Below are positions 10,111-19,031 of a DNA stretch of 37,151 bases, piece by piece. Origin of the DNA: Candidatus Neomarinimicrobiota bacterium (GTDB taxonomy: Bacteria > Fidelibacterota > Marinisomatia > Marinisomatales > S15-B10); NCBI GenBank assembly GCA_012964825.1, contig DTTI01000034.1:1-37151 (forward strand). The letters are read 5' to 3'. Position 1 is the first letter of the stretch, and each line of letters starts with the position of its first letter. The notes under the pieces are model-generated. The model was not told the origin of the DNA and did no database searches. It worked only from the letters and a program-made list of their open reading frames with translations. The position numbers and the translations under genes are program-made.

Positions 10111-10884
10111 TCATTCACCTAAGTTGAGAAAGAGGTTTTCATCCAGAAAGCGCCGCAGAGAAAATTCGTCGAGATTCAATTGAAAAACACCATTGACAGC
10201 TACTGCAATCTGCTTCTTTTCCTCCGATACCACAATGGCAATAACATCTGTCTCTTCACTGATGCCGAGGGCCGCCCTGTGGCGTGTTCCCATGTCCGGA
10301 TCGATCATCTCACTTTCTGTCAGGGGTAGAATGCACTGTGCCGCTTCGATAATATTGTTTTGAATAATAACGGCCCCATCATGCAAAGGAGACTGGGGGT
10401 TGAAAATTGATAACAACAGAGGTGAACTGATTTCAGCTTTGACATGAGTGCCTGCTTCCTTGATGTGCTTAAGCCCCGTATCCCTCTGGAGAACAATGAT
10501 GGCTCCCCAACCTTTTTCTTTCAGCTTTGCAGTGGCATCAACAACCGAATCAATGGTGTTGGAGCTTCCAACACGGAACAATCGTTGAAAAAACCGTGTT
10601 GTTCCGACGTATATCAACAGTCGCCGCAGCTCCGGCTGAAAAAGTATGACAAATGCCACCACCCATACCGTCTGGACCTGATCCACGATCCATGTCATAC
10701 CGCTCATGCCAATTGCACGAAAGATGAAAGAAGAGAGAAGAATGATGATGAGCCCCACCAGCATCTGGCCTGCACGTGTGCCTCGAAAATAGTTATGTAG
10801 TTTGATGAACAGCCAAGTCACCAGCAAGATATCGATAATGTCGAGTACAGTGATGGTGAGGAAGCCGATCTTGAAGAGCGTCAC
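10111..10884 (-). CDS. cdaA: Diadenylate cyclase CdaA (c-di-AMP synthase)
   Basis: Membrane-bound enzyme that condenses two ATP into cyclic di-AMP. The 257 residues contain three N-terminal hydrophobic segments (about 12-30, 40-60, 63-84), then a DAC domain with both hallmark motifs: SPLHDGAVIIQ (DGA) and GTRHRAALGISE (RHR). The order of transmembrane region plus DAC identifies the CdaA class, not DisA. It overlaps the 3' end of folP by 4 nt, a pairing often seen in Bacteroidota-type genomes, and lies 49 nt before prfB. No cdaR-like regulator is present. A DHH/DHHA1 phosphoesterase in the same gene block could degrade linear products of c-di-AMP. Confidence 0.94.
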   Translation of the reverse strand: MTLFKIGFLTITVLDIIDILLVTWLFIKLHNYFRGTRAGQMLVGLIIILLSSFIFRAIGMSGMTWIVDQVQTVWVVAFVILFQPELRRLLIYVGTTRFFQRLFRVGSSNTIDSVVDATAKLKEKGWGAIIVLQRDTGLKHIKEAGTHVKAEISSPLLLSIFNPQSPLHDGAVIIQNNIIEAAQCILPLTESEMIDPDMGTRHRAALGISEETDVIAIVVSEEKKQIAVAVNGVFQLNLDEFSLRRFLDENLFLNLGE

Positions 10885-11732
10885 GCTTCACTCCCTACAA
10901 CAGATATTGAATCGGCGATAGTTATCACGCGCTTCATTTCTTTTACATCATGAACACGAACAATCTTGGCTCCGTTCAGTACGGCGGCGGTGACGGATGC
11001 AGCGGTACCTTCCAGTCGCTCATTTTCCGGAAGGTCCAACGTCATTCCGATAAAGGATTTCCTTGACGGCCCGACCAAAAGAGGCAATCCAAGACTCGAA
11101 AAGCGCTCCAACTGACTCAAAATGGTAAAATTGTGAAAAGGGGTTTTTCCGAAACCTATACCAGGATCGAGAATGATACTCTCTCTGGCGATACCACCGG
11201 ATTCGGCAGCGGTGATCCTTTCTTCAAAAAATGCCTCTATCTCACCCATGACATCACCGTAATCAGGTGAATTCTGCATGTTCCGAGGCGTCCCTTTCAT
11301 ATGCATCAACACAACGTAAGCATTATACTCTGCAACAAGTTCCGTTATGGCATCATCGAAACGGAGAGCGGAAATGTCATTCACGATAGAGGCGCCTGCC
11401 TCCAGACAAGATCTTGCCACAATTGATTTATAGGTATCGATGGAAATAGGAATATTTACCTCTGATACCAGCGCCTCAACCACAGGTAATACACGATTCA
11501 GCTCCTCTTCCTCACTAACAGGTTCAGCACCCGGTCGGGACGATTCGCCGCCAATGTCAATGATTTGTGCGCCTTCTTTAGCCATCTGAAGAGCACGGTC
11601 CACCGCCGCATCAATTCTGAAGTATTCTCCGCCATCAGAGAAAGAGTCAGGCGTCACGTTCAATACGCCCATAAGGAGCGTCCGCTCCTTATGCATCAAC
11701 TGATCCATTATTTGTCTGTTATCTGATTCCAC
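10881..11732 (-). CDS. folP: Dihydropteroate synthase
   Basis: Joins p-aminobenzoate to hydroxymethyl-dihydropterin diphosphate in folate synthesis; the sulfonamide target. The 283-residue TIM-barrel protein shows the family signature MGVLNVTPDSFSDGG at 21-35, the pterin-site IIDIGGESSRPG, VNDISA, and DPGIGFGKT. The start chosen is GTG at 11732; ATG codons at M9 and M13 are in frame and possible. A perfect 8-bp palindrome containing AAGGAG lies just inside the gene (11673-11690). It lies 35 nt after ftsH and overlaps cdaA by 4 nt. No folB, folK or pab genes accompany it. Confidence 0.95.
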   Translation of the reverse strand: MESDNRQIMDQLMHKERTLLMGVLNVTPDSFSDGGEYFRIDAAVDRALQMAKEGAQIIDIGGESSRPGAEPVSEEEELNRVLPVVEALVSEVNIPISIDTYKSIVARSCLEAGASIVNDISALRFDDAITELVAEYNAYVVLMHMKGTPRNMQNSPDYGDVMGEIEAFFEERITAAESGGIARESIILDPGIGFGKTPFHNFTILSQLERFSSLGLPLLVGPSRKSFIGMTLDLPENERLEGTAASVTAAVLNGAKIVRVHDVKEMKRVITIADSISVVGSEA

Positions 11733-11767
11733 TCCATTATTGAGTGGAAATGTGGGAAGGTTGGTTC

Positions 11768-13786
11768 TCAGGCGGACTCTTCCGCCACTTTTTTTTCTTT
11801 GGATGAATCAGAGACGGATTTTTTGGCTTTACTCTCTTTGGCACCATTGGCTGATTTAGAACGATGGCGCCTCAGGCGTTTACCAGCCATGATTTTGTCT
11901 AGATCATTCCCATCAATAGTTTCGTACTTCAGTAGTTCCTTAGCCACGCGATGAAGCTGTTTTTCGTTGTCTTTCAGCAGTTTCGTTGCTTCCTCTTCGG
12001 CCTCACGAATAATTCGAGAAACTTCCCTATCAATTTTCTTGGCAGTAGTTTCACTGTAATCGCGATGGGTGGCGATTTCTCTCCCCAAAAAGATTTCTTC
12101 GTTCTTTTTGCCAAATGTAAGAGGTCCTATGAGATCACTCATCCCCCACTCGCACACCATTTTTCGAGCCATTTCTGTGGCCACCTCAATGTCATTCCCG
12201 CCTCCTGTAGTCAGTTCATTAAAAATAAGCTGTTCCGCAGCACGACCGCCCAGAAGCACTCCCAAACGAGCCTTGATGTAAGATTCTGAATAGTTATGTT
12301 TCTCATCCATTGGCAGCTGAGCTGTAACACCAAGGGCACGCCCCCGAGGTATGATGGATACTTTATGGACCGGATCGGCCTCGGGAAGAAGTTTGGCCAT
12401 AAGGGCATGACCTGCCTCATGATAAGCCGTCAATTTTTTCTCTTCATCGCTGATGATCATACTTTTCCGCTCAACACCCATCATCACTTTATCTTTGGCC
12501 GACTCAAAGTCTTCCATGTACACTTTCGATTTTCCATCCCGGGCCGCCAGTAAGGAAGCTTCATTTACAAGATTTTCTAGGTCAGCCCCTACCAAGCCAG
12601 GCGTTCCTTTGGCCAATACTTTCAGATCTACATCTTTCGAAAGGGGAGTCTCTTCTGTATGGACTTTCAGAATTCCTTCTCTGCCGCGGAGGTCGGGAAT
12701 ATCCACAACCACCTGTCGATCAAATCTGCCCGGTCGCAACAAAGCATTGTCCAACACATCGGGGCGGTTCGTGGCAGCAATAAGAATGACGTTGGTAGTG
12801 GACTCAAAGCCGTCCATCTCCACCAAGAGTGCATTAAGGGTCTGCTCACGTTCATCGTGGCCGCCGCCCAGACCGGCGCCTCTGTGGCGGCCCACAGCAT
12901 CAATTTCATCAATGAAAATGATGGCGGGAGCGTTCTTCTTTCCCTGTTCAAATAGATCACGAACACGAGATGCACCAACACCAACAAACATCTCCACAAA
13001 ATCAGCACCGCTGAGGCTGAAAAACGGTACACCCGCTTCTCCGGCTACAGCGCGGGCAAGCAGTGTTTTCCCTGTTCCGGGCGGACCCAGCAAGAGAACA
13101 CCCTTCGGAATGCGCCCACCTAATTTTTGATACCGCTCAGGACTTTTCAGGTAAGTGATGATTTCATATAATTCCTGTTTTGCCTCTTCACAACCGGCAA
13201 CTTTATCAAAATTGATCTTCGGCTTATCCTCCACCCACAGGCGGGCTTTGCTCCTGCCGAAATTGAATAGGCCACCTCCACCCATGCCGCCTTGCATCCG
13301 CTTCATAATAAAGATCCAGAAAACAATAAGAAGCAACCACGGTCCCATGCTCAAGAGATAGCTGAACCAGTCCACCTTCCGCTCCCTAAAACTGTACTTT
13401 ACTTCATATTGATCCCATTCGGTCAGAACTGTCTCATTTACAAAAGGCAGCGTAACCACAAACAGGGTAAACTCACCAATTTTTTGTCCTTCACGAATGA
13501 CTTCTTCAGGCTCCTTAAGCTTTCCATGGAATTCTTTTTCAATGATTTCTGCCTCAAGAATGGCACCTGATGTGAGGAAATCTTTATACTGAAAATATTG
13601 AACCTCTACTTCATTGCGGTTCTTGGCAGTAAAAAGGTTCGACAGGAAAATGACTGACACAAGAATAACAATCCAGACAATAGAGGTTTTCCCAGCTTGT
13701 TTCCACTGGAACTTGTTTTCACTTTCGCCGCCAGGCTTGTTCTGGGAGGGAGGTCTATGGTCTTTTTTGTCAGTCTTCTTTGTCAC
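11768..13786 (-). CDS. ftsH: ATP-dependent zinc metalloprotease FtsH
   Basis: Membrane-anchored AAA+ protease that extracts and degrades membrane and short-lived cytosolic proteins. In 672 residues it has a charged N-terminal extension (1-32), a first membrane helix (34-51), a periplasmic domain, a second helix (142-160), and a glycine-rich linker. The AAA+ domain follows with Walker A GPPGTGKT (234-241), Walker B IIFIDEID and the SRH region [19 protein letters not shown]. The zinc site HEAGH is at 456-460. The C-terminus is lysine/serine-rich. It begins with GTG overlapping the hpt stop codon (GTGA). The tilS-hpt-ftsH order is conserved in many bacteria. Confidence 0.97.
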   Translation of the reverse strand: MTKKTDKKDHRPPSQNKPGGESENKFQWKQAGKTSIVWIVILVSVIFLSNLFTAKNRNEVEVQYFQYKDFLTSGAILEAEIIEKEFHGKLKEPEEVIREGQKIGEFTLFVVTLPFVNETVLTEWDQYEVKYSFRERKVDWFSYLLSMGPWLLLIVFWIFIMKRMQGGMGGGGLFNFGRSKARLWVEDKPKINFDKVAGCEEAKQELYEIITYLKSPERYQKLGGRIPKGVLLLGPPGTGKTLLARAVAGEAGVPFFSLSGADFVEMFVGVGASRVRDLFEQGKKNAPAIIFIDEIDAVGRHRGAGLGGGHDEREQTLNALLVEMDGFESTTNVILIAATNRPDVLDNALLRPGRFDRQVVVDIPDLRGREGILKVHTEETPLSKDVDLKVLAKGTPGLVGADLENLVNEASLLAARDGKSKVYMEDFESAKDKVMMGVERKSMIISDEEKKLTAYHEAGHALMAKLLPEADPVHKVSIIPRGRALGVTAQLPMDEKHNYSESYIKARLGVLLGGRAAEQLIFNELTTGGGNDIEVATEMARKMVCEWGMSDLIGPLTFGKKNEEIFLGREIATHRDYSETTAKKIDREVSRIIREAEEEATKLLKDNEKQLHRVAKELLKYETIDGNDLDKIMAGKRLRRHRSKSANGAKESKAKKSVSDSSKEKKVAEESA

Positions 13787-14304
13787 GCTGTTAAATCCTC
13801 TTGATCCAACACACAGATATTCTTGAGGTTCCGCATTTTTTGATTATGATCCAAGCCATATCCAACCACAAAATCCGAAGGGATTGTAAATCCAATGTAA
13901 TCAGGATCAAAATTTAGTTGGGCAACCTCTTTTTTGAAAAGCAAAGTTGCCACAGCCACCGACGAAGGACCAGACTCTTTCAGTCTACGAACGATAAAGT
14001 TTATGGTTAAACCGGAGTCAATAATGTCTTCCACAATAACAATGTCCCGCCCGGTAATCTCGGCTGAGATATCTTTAAGCAAGTGAACGGTACCGGAAGT
14101 TTCGGTGCCTTCATAGCTGGAAACTTTTAAGAAATCAACTTCAGAATCCTCTGTCAATTCACGCAGTAGATCGGCCATAAAGACGAAACTGCCGTTTAGG
14201 ATGCCGACAAAAATGGGTGTGCGATCGCTGTAATCTTTTGATATTTCAGCAGCCATCTCACAGACGCGATCACGAATGGTTTGTTCTGAAAGCAACTCCC
14301 TCAC
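13783..14304 (-). CDS. hpt: Hypoxanthine phosphoribosyltransferase
   Basis: Purine salvage enzyme that makes IMP (and GMP) from the free base and PRPP. The 173 residues carry the type I phosphoribosyltransferase PRPP loop [12 protein letters not shown] (89-100), the flexible-loop region around [11 protein letters not shown], and the C-terminal base-binding [15 protein letters not shown]. It starts with GTG inside the stop of tilS (GTGA, 4-nt overlap) and overlaps ftsH in the same way, so three consecutive genes are stop-start coupled. Confidence 0.95.
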   Translation of the reverse strand: MRELLSEQTIRDRVCEMAAEISKDYSDRTPIFVGILNGSFVFMADLLRELTEDSEVDFLKVSSYEGTETSGTVHLLKDISAEITGRDIVIVEDIIDSGLTINFIVRRLKESGPSSVAVATLLFKKEVAQLNFDPDYIGFTIPSDFVVGYGLDHNQKMRNLKNICVLDQEDLTA

Positions 14305-15689
14305 TGTTCCCCCTGTCCATCGATGTGGCTCCAGTTCAATCGTGCCACAGAGGCGGTGGCGGACGTCACTTTAAATCGGTTATCCAGCCGAAGGCCACAG
14401 AGCCAGACGATCTTATGAGCAGATGTAAGGACGTACTTTGACATCTTTGAAAATCTGTCCACTTTGGCATCTACCAGGATATCGCTTACCTTTTTTCGTC
14501 CGGACATACCAACAGGTACCATCCTGTCACCCGCTTGCCAGGGGCGAAGTCGAATTGATCCATGATCAAGCTGGTCAAAATCGATGAACTCGGTTTCACT
14601 TTCAGAGGAAAAAGTTGGCTCAGTTGTGAGGTCCATGGTGAAAATGTGGTCGCCCGCCTTTAAGGAGACAGAGGTGGCGGTATCCAGATGAAAAGAGTTG
14701 AGATCACCTTCACCTGTTACCCTCATGATGAGAAACCGGTGACGATCTTTGAGAATTTTGCAGTTGTCTGGGAGAACCATTATATCTCCTACAGTCGCCT
14801 TTTGAAGGAAACGGCTAAGGTCGTCCCAAACATGGCCACGCCAGGGAAGATCATTCTCATTCACCACCTCCCTCACCAGTTCCTTCTGAAGAAGTGGGGG
14901 GACTTTCCTTAATTCCTTTTCATCAATTTGAATGAGGCCATTCTCAGAGACTGAGACGGCCTTCCCGTAAAGGTCACGCAAATGTCCATCCACCCATTCC
15001 GCAACCTCCACCATGTTGGAGACGGTTCTCTGGGCGGTCTGTGAAAAATGAGAGTTCAACTTTTGGATTTGTGGTAAAATATTTTCCCGAATTCTATTCC
15101 TTTGGAAGCGAGTATCCTGGTTTGAGGAGTCTTCCCGAAAAGAGAGTCCGTTCTCACTGGCGTATTGGGTGAGTTCAGCCTTGGTGAATTTTAGCAGTGG
15201 CCGAACAACTTTCCCATTCCGCTCCGGGATCCCCCTCAACCCACGGTAACCACTCCCTTCCACGAGTCGCATGAGGAGAGTCTCGGCCTGATCGTCAGCA
15301 TGATGGGCCGTGGCGATCCAGTCACAACCCAATTGCTGGCACGTTTTGTCCAGAAAACCGTACCGCGCTTCCCTGGCCCTCTCTTCCCAGTTACTCAGCT
15401 CTGAAGACACCCACTGAGCCGAGAAGAATGGCAGGTCCAGCGCTTTCGCCCAATCTTTCACAAAGGCCTCATCTGCATCCGATTCTTCACCCCGGAGGGA
15501 GTGATTGAAATGGGCAACAGCAAGAGTAAGCCTAAAACTTTCACGCACTTGGGCAAAAAGATGGGCAATCACCACCGAATCGACACCGCCGGACACCGCA
15601 AGTAGTCCTGAAGATCCCTTCTCAATAAGTTGAGAGGAAAGCAGGCCTTCTCTGAACCGGATTTCGATTCCTTTAACTTTCTTTGGCAT
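14301..15689 (-). CDS. tilS: tRNA(Ile)-lysidine synthetase
   Basis: Modifies C34 of the CAU-anticodon tRNA-Ile to lysidine so that it reads AUA and accepts isoleucine; essential in most bacteria. The 462-residue protein has the N-type ATP pyrophosphatase loop SGGVDS (33-38), the HFNHSLRGEESDADE segment, the IATAHHADDQAETLLMRL motif and the VRPLLKFTKAEL segment. A C-terminal substrate-binding domain follows with RPWQAGDRMVPVGM and GRKKVSDILVDAKV. A purine-rich AAGGAAAG stretch precedes the ATG. An 89-nt spacer without a convincing terminator separates it from the preceding GAPDH-like gene. Confidence 0.95.
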   Translation of the reverse strand: MPKKVKGIEIRFREGLLSSQLIEKGSSGLLAVSGGVDSVVIAHLFAQVRESFRLTLAVAHFNHSLRGEESDADEAFVKDWAKALDLPFFSAQWVSSELSNWEERAREARYGFLDKTCQQLGCDWIATAHHADDQAETLLMRLVEGSGYRGLRGIPERNGKVVRPLLKFTKAELTQYASENGLSFREDSSNQDTRFQRNRIRENILPQIQKLNSHFSQTAQRTVSNMVEVAEWVDGHLRDLYGKAVSVSENGLIQIDEKELRKVPPLLQKELVREVVNENDLPWRGHVWDDLSRFLQKATVGDIMVLPDNCKILKDRHRFLIMRVTGEGDLNSFHLDTATSVSLKAGDHIFTMDLTTEPTFSSESETEFIDFDQLDHGSIRLRPWQAGDRMVPVGMSGRKKVSDILVDAKVDRFSKMSKYVLTSAHKIVWLCGLRLDNRFKVTSATASVARLNWSHIDGQGEQ

Positions 15690-15778
15690 TTTTCTTTCCT
15701 TTCAGTCGAATTCCATTGATCAATACAAGTTACGCTTCAGAGGTGAGACTGACCATATGCGATACTGAGAGGTGGTAA

Positions 15779-16846
15779 CTAAACTTCAGAGAAGAAGAGG
15801 TGGTCCAGACCTTGAATCTTCTCATTGTAAGAGTCAGGATAGAGAAAATATGTTGCAGCAGCAATGGAACTGAGAAGCGAGTTCCCATCTTGAGGGGTAA
15901 AGCAGTAGCCCACCACCTCTGTCCCACCGTGAACAGCCAGGGTGGGAACAGAAACAACTGTCTGGTTAAGAATTCTTCCAAAGTGGCCATGGTCCCGTCC
16001 AAAGGAGAAAACAGAACTGGAGCTGGTTTTCTCAGTAAGAGCAATGAGCGGATTGGCGTCCAGTCTATCAATTACATCATTCAATGTCAAAGTTTCATTA
16101 AGCTCCAAATTGAACCAGATGACATGCATATATTGAGAATTAGTTTTCATAGCTGAGGAAAAAAGATGCGGCATCCGATCAATGGTCTGAAACAGTTCGT
16201 ATGCATCTCGAGCATGGTGGGTCCCAAACTTTTCGGAACCGTGTTTACCCACTTCGGGGGCTGGCACAAAAGCACTGGTCTGGCTGATATCGGAGGCTCT
16301 GCGAATGCAGACGAACCGACCTTCATCCAAAGTTTCGGAATCGTCAACCATACTAATTGATTTTGTCAGTGCTGCGATATTGTGTGTATTGCAGGAAACG
16401 ATCTGCACGAACTGCTCATCACTGTTAACCAGAGCGGTATCATTGATACCGCGAGCATACTTAATACCAAAACCGTGTTCACTTCCCTGCGCCAGAAAAC
16501 CCCTTCCGTTATCTACAAACTTCTCGTAATACTTGTGCTTATTCTCGTGACCGATCCCTCTCGGCGTACAGTCTATGACCACAGAAGCACTCTTGATGGC
16601 TTCTTCAGCGGTGAAAGATGGCTCCAGTCCAATCTCCTTGAAACTGTCCAGTTTTTCCTTATAGACGGCCAATTTTGCACCGCGCTTCATAAGGTCTTTC
16701 ACTTTAGCACGCTCATAGGTCAGTGGTGAATTCTTGTGAAAAGTGACCTCATCTATACCGAGCACTTTCTTGTAGTCGGAGAGAAGACCGATGAGAGGTT
16801 CTCCGATGGTTCCTGTGCCTACAATGTGAACAATTTTTTCAGACAT
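15779..16846 (-). CDS. Type II (archaeal-type) glyceraldehyde-3-phosphate dehydrogenase homologue
   Basis: The 355-residue protein resembles the archaeal GAPDH-II family rather than bacterial GapA. It has an N-terminal Rossmann motif VGTGTIGEP (9-17), VVIDCTPRGIG (89-99) where archaeal enzymes have VVDGAPKKIG, and FLAQGSEHG. The catalytic-cysteine segment VSCNTHNIAAL is present (Cys152; archaeal SCNTTGL), followed by phosphate-site arginines in CIRRASD and a paired histidine THH (210-211). The predicted reaction is NAD(P)-dependent oxidation of glyceraldehyde 3-phosphate with phosphate, or the reverse. Another phosphorylated aldehyde is possible because the neighbours are ccm and tilS, not glycolytic genes. 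It begins 5 nt after the ccmD stop codon and so appears to be the last gene of the ccm operon. Family assignment is fairly firm; substrate is not. Confidence 0.75.
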   Translation of the reverse strand: MSEKIVHIVGTGTIGEPLIGLLSDYKKVLGIDEVTFHKNSPLTYERAKVKDLMKRGAKLAVYKEKLDSFKEIGLEPSFTAEEAIKSASVVIDCTPRGIGHENKHKYYEKFVDNGRGFLAQGSEHGFGIKYARGINDTALVNSDEQFVQIVSCNTHNIAALTKSISMVDDSETLDEGRFVCIRRASDISQTSAFVPAPEVGKHGSEKFGTHHARDAYELFQTIDRMPHLFSSAMKTNSQYMHVIWFNLELNETLTLNDVIDRLDANPLIALTEKTSSSSVFSFGRDHGHFGRILNQTVVSVPTLAVHGGTEVVGYCFTPQDGNSLLSSIAAATYFLYPDSYNEKIQGLDHLFFSEV

Positions 16847-16851
16847 AATAT

Positions 16852-17001
16852 CTATTCCAGTTCACTCTTATTAGCGTTCAAACTTTTTAGCTCCTTTAGA
16901 AGTGCTTTCTCCTGTCGATAGATGGTGTAAATCCAACCACAGACAGCTACGAAAATTACCAAGAAAGCGGTAAGAAAAAAGCCGAAGTATTTATACATCA
17001 T
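16852..17001 (-). CDS. ccmD: Small heme-exporter protein CcmD
   Basis: A 49-codon gene on the minus strand, starting at ATG-ATG (17001 or 16998) inside the last codons of ccmC and ending at TAG (16852-16854). The product begins MMYKYFGFFLTAFL, has a single membrane helix (about 5-27), then the short basic/charged tail YRQEKALLKELKSL. This is the size and topology of CcmD, which holds CcmC and heme-loaded CcmE together with CcmAB. Position right after ccmC is the expected one. Sequence conservation in CcmD is low, so the call rests on position, length and topology. Confidence 0.85.
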   Translation of the reverse strand: MMYKYFGFFLTAFLVIFVAVCGWIYTIYRQEKALLKELKSLNANKSELE

Positions 17002-17674
17002 ATCGCATCTTCAGCACTTTCGAGCGAAGTTTCAGAATATGAACTCTATATCGAAGCATATGAACAAACAACAGTGTGAAAACCAAAAGTGAAAGCATAA
17101 ATGTCCAGAAGACATCAGGAGACTGCTGGCCCATGGCCGGCTGCGGGTGGAGCTGTGCATCAGCCGCCCAAAACTTTACTGAAACATAGATGATGGGAAC
17201 ATTAAAAAATGCTGCAATGCCTATGACGGATGATATTCTTCGGGTTCTTTCCCCCTCATCACCGAAGTTGCGTACCATAAAGTATCCTATATAGATGAGG
17301 AACATGATGAGTACAGTGGTGAGGCGTGGCTCCCAACTCCAGGGAGCGCCCCAAATGGGTTTCGCCCAGATGGGTCCTGTAATCAGGACAAGAGCGCAGA
17401 ATAGTGTTCCCAATTCAGCCGCAGCAAGACCGAGATGATCAAACTTTTCATCTTTTTTCATGAGGTAAAGAACAGCGGCAATCATGACAAGGAGATAAGC
17501 GACTCCTGCCGTCCATGCTGACGGTACGTGGTAGTAGAAGATCTTTTGTGCCATCTGCTGTTCGGGATCGATCCGTGTCACACTCAGCACAAGATAGAGA
17601 ACTGTAATCCACAGAACGGCTATAGCGCCGACCATTAATTTGGAACTCTGTTTAGAATGAAACGACTCCATCAC
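16991..17674 (-). CDS. ccmC: Heme export/handling protein CcmC
   Basis: Inner-membrane protein that presents heme to CcmE on the periplasmic side. The 227 residues form about six membrane helices. The tryptophan-rich WWD heme motif WGAPWSWEPRLTT is at 108-120, and the candidate axial histidines are H49 (FYYHVPSAW) and H176 (DAQLHPQPAMG). Start is GTG at 17674 overlapping the ccmB stop, or ATG one codon later. The stop overlaps ccmD. Confidence 0.95.
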   Translation of the reverse strand: MMESFHSKQSSKLMVGAIAVLWITVLYLVLSVTRIDPEQQMAQKIFYYHVPSAWTAGVAYLLVMIAAVLYLMKKDEKFDHLGLAAAELGTLFCALVLITGPIWAKPIWGAPWSWEPRLTTVLIMFLIYIGYFMVRNFGDEGERTRRISSVIGIAAFFNVPIIYVSVKFWAADAQLHPQPAMGQQSPDVFWTFMLSLLVFTLLFVHMLRYRVHILKLRSKVLKMRYDV

Positions 17675-18333
17675 TCCTCGCTCACATAGTCATAGATTAA
17701 ATAACCCACAAGGCTATAAACAACGACGAAGGTTACAATCAACTGGAACCACAGTTGCCACTGGCTGAACGGCTGATTCTCCATCATGGCGGCGGTACTC
17801 TTTACTGCACTGATAAGCAGTGGTGTCACCATAGGAAAGAGCAGCAGTGGAAGGAGCATTTCATTTACCCGGACGCGCATAACCGTCCCGGAAAGGAGAC
17901 TGCCAGCGGCACTGATTCCCAGGTCCACCAGCAGAAAAACAGCCATCATCTGGCCCAAGTTAGATGGAAGGGGCAGCTGAAGAAAAAGAAAAAAGAGCGG
18001 CAAAAGAATCACCTGAGCAACAACTAAGAAAATGAATCCGCTGAGACACTTGCTGACAAAGAGGATACTCCTTTCAATAGGAGCGGAAAGAATCATTGAA
18101 AAAGCATCAAACTCTTTTTCAAGACTGTGGGAACGGTGGAGTGCCAGCACGCTCACAAACAGGAAAATCATCCACATTAATCCAGGAGCGAATGTCTGCA
18201 TGGATTGAGGGGACGGCCGGAAAGCGAAGGCATAGAGCAGTGTAACTGCCGCACCGAATGTAACCATGGAGATGAGAATCTCTCGGCTCCGAAACTCTAT
18301 AAGAAGATCTTTTCTTAAAAGGACCGCCAGCAT
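17671..18333 (-). CDS. ccmB: Heme exporter membrane subunit CcmB
   Basis: Membrane subunit of the CcmAB ABC transporter that drives release of holo-CcmE. The 220-residue protein starts LLRKDLLIEFRSREI, the typical CcmB opening, and has six predicted membrane helices. The conserved loop TVMRVRVNEMLLPLLLFPM lies near 150-170. Its ATG overlaps the ccmA stop by one base and its stop overlaps ccmC by 4 nt. Confidence 0.93.
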   Translation of the reverse strand: MLAVLLRKDLLIEFRSREILISMVTFGAAVTLLYAFAFRPSPQSMQTFAPGLMWMIFLFVSVLALHRSHSLEKEFDAFSMILSAPIERSILFVSKCLSGFIFLVVAQVILLPLFFLFLQLPLPSNLGQMMAVFLLVDLGISAAGSLLSGTVMRVRVNEMLLPLLLFPMVTPLLISAVKSTAAMMENQPFSQWQLWFQLIVTFVVVYSLVGYLIYDYVSEE

Positions 18334-19016
18334 CAGGCCTCCGCCGCAAAACCATTACTTTTGGATCTCGCCTCGTTCCCTTCAGTCGTCTGAAGACGCC
18401 CTCCACTCAGCTCCACCATCCGGTCACAGTTTGAGGTGAGCCAATCTTCATCATGGGAAACAAGTAAAAGTGATCTGCCTTCTGCCCGCCAGGAGTTGAT
18501 CAATTTGGAAAGCGTCGACTTCCCCTCACTGTCAAGGCCGGTGGTGGGCTCGTCAAGAAGGAGAAGTTCCCAGGGAATGATCAAAGCTTTTGCCAGCGAC
18601 AGCCTCTGAAGCATCCCGCGGGAGAATTGCCTGATGGGACCGCTTCTGCCGGGATCGAGTCCCACTTCCGTTAAATTGTATTCAACATCAGCCTGTGTAA
18701 CATCCAGACCATAAAGCCTGGTTAGCAGCACAAGATTTTCTTGGGCGGATAGAGGCGGGTAAAATCCAGGCTCGTGCCCGATATAAAGAAGTGAACGGCG
18801 TTGGTCCGCACCACCATTCAGGATGGAATCACCGTTCCAGGAAACGGATCCCTCATCACAGGAAACCACCCTCACAACGATTCGCAGAAGGGTCGATTTT
18901 CCCGAGCCGTTAGACCCCGCCATTCCAACCGATTCGCCATCCCTGATCTGAAGCGAAACTTTCCGAAGAATCGGCCGGTAGCCGAACTGTTTACTGACAT
19001 TTTGTATGAAGAGCAC
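18333..19016 (-). CDS. ccmA: Heme exporter ATPase CcmA
   Basis: ABC ATPase partner of CcmB. The 227 residues contain Walker A GSNGSGKST (34-42), the signature region FSRGMLQRLSLAKAL and Walker B ELLLLDEPTTGLD, followed by the switch histidine in LLLVSHDEDWL. The signature reads SRGM rather than SGGQ, a variant common in CcmA. Start is GTG at 19016, 15 nt after the ccmI-like gene. The C-terminal tail after the ATPase core is short. Confidence 0.93.
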   Translation of the reverse strand: MLFIQNVSKQFGYRPILRKVSLQIRDGESVGMAGSNGSGKSTLLRIVVRVVSCDEGSVSWNGDSILNGGADQRRSLLYIGHEPGFYPPLSAQENLVLLTRLYGLDVTQADVEYNLTEVGLDPGRSGPIRQFSRGMLQRLSLAKALIIPWELLLLDEPTTGLDSEGKSTLSKLINSWRAEGRSLLLVSHDEDWLTSNCDRMVELSGGRLQTTEGNEARSKSNGFAAEA

Positions 19017-19031
19017 TGACTTTTGAATCAG

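Noticed and set aside
12453-13130. 225-codon plus-strand frame opposite ftsH
   Set aside because: Mirror of the conserved AAA+ region; serine/arginine/proline-rich composition typical of antisense frames.
15730-16071. 113-codon minus-strand frame overlapping the GAPDH-like gene
   Set aside because: Out-of-frame shadow of the GAPDH-like coding sequence.
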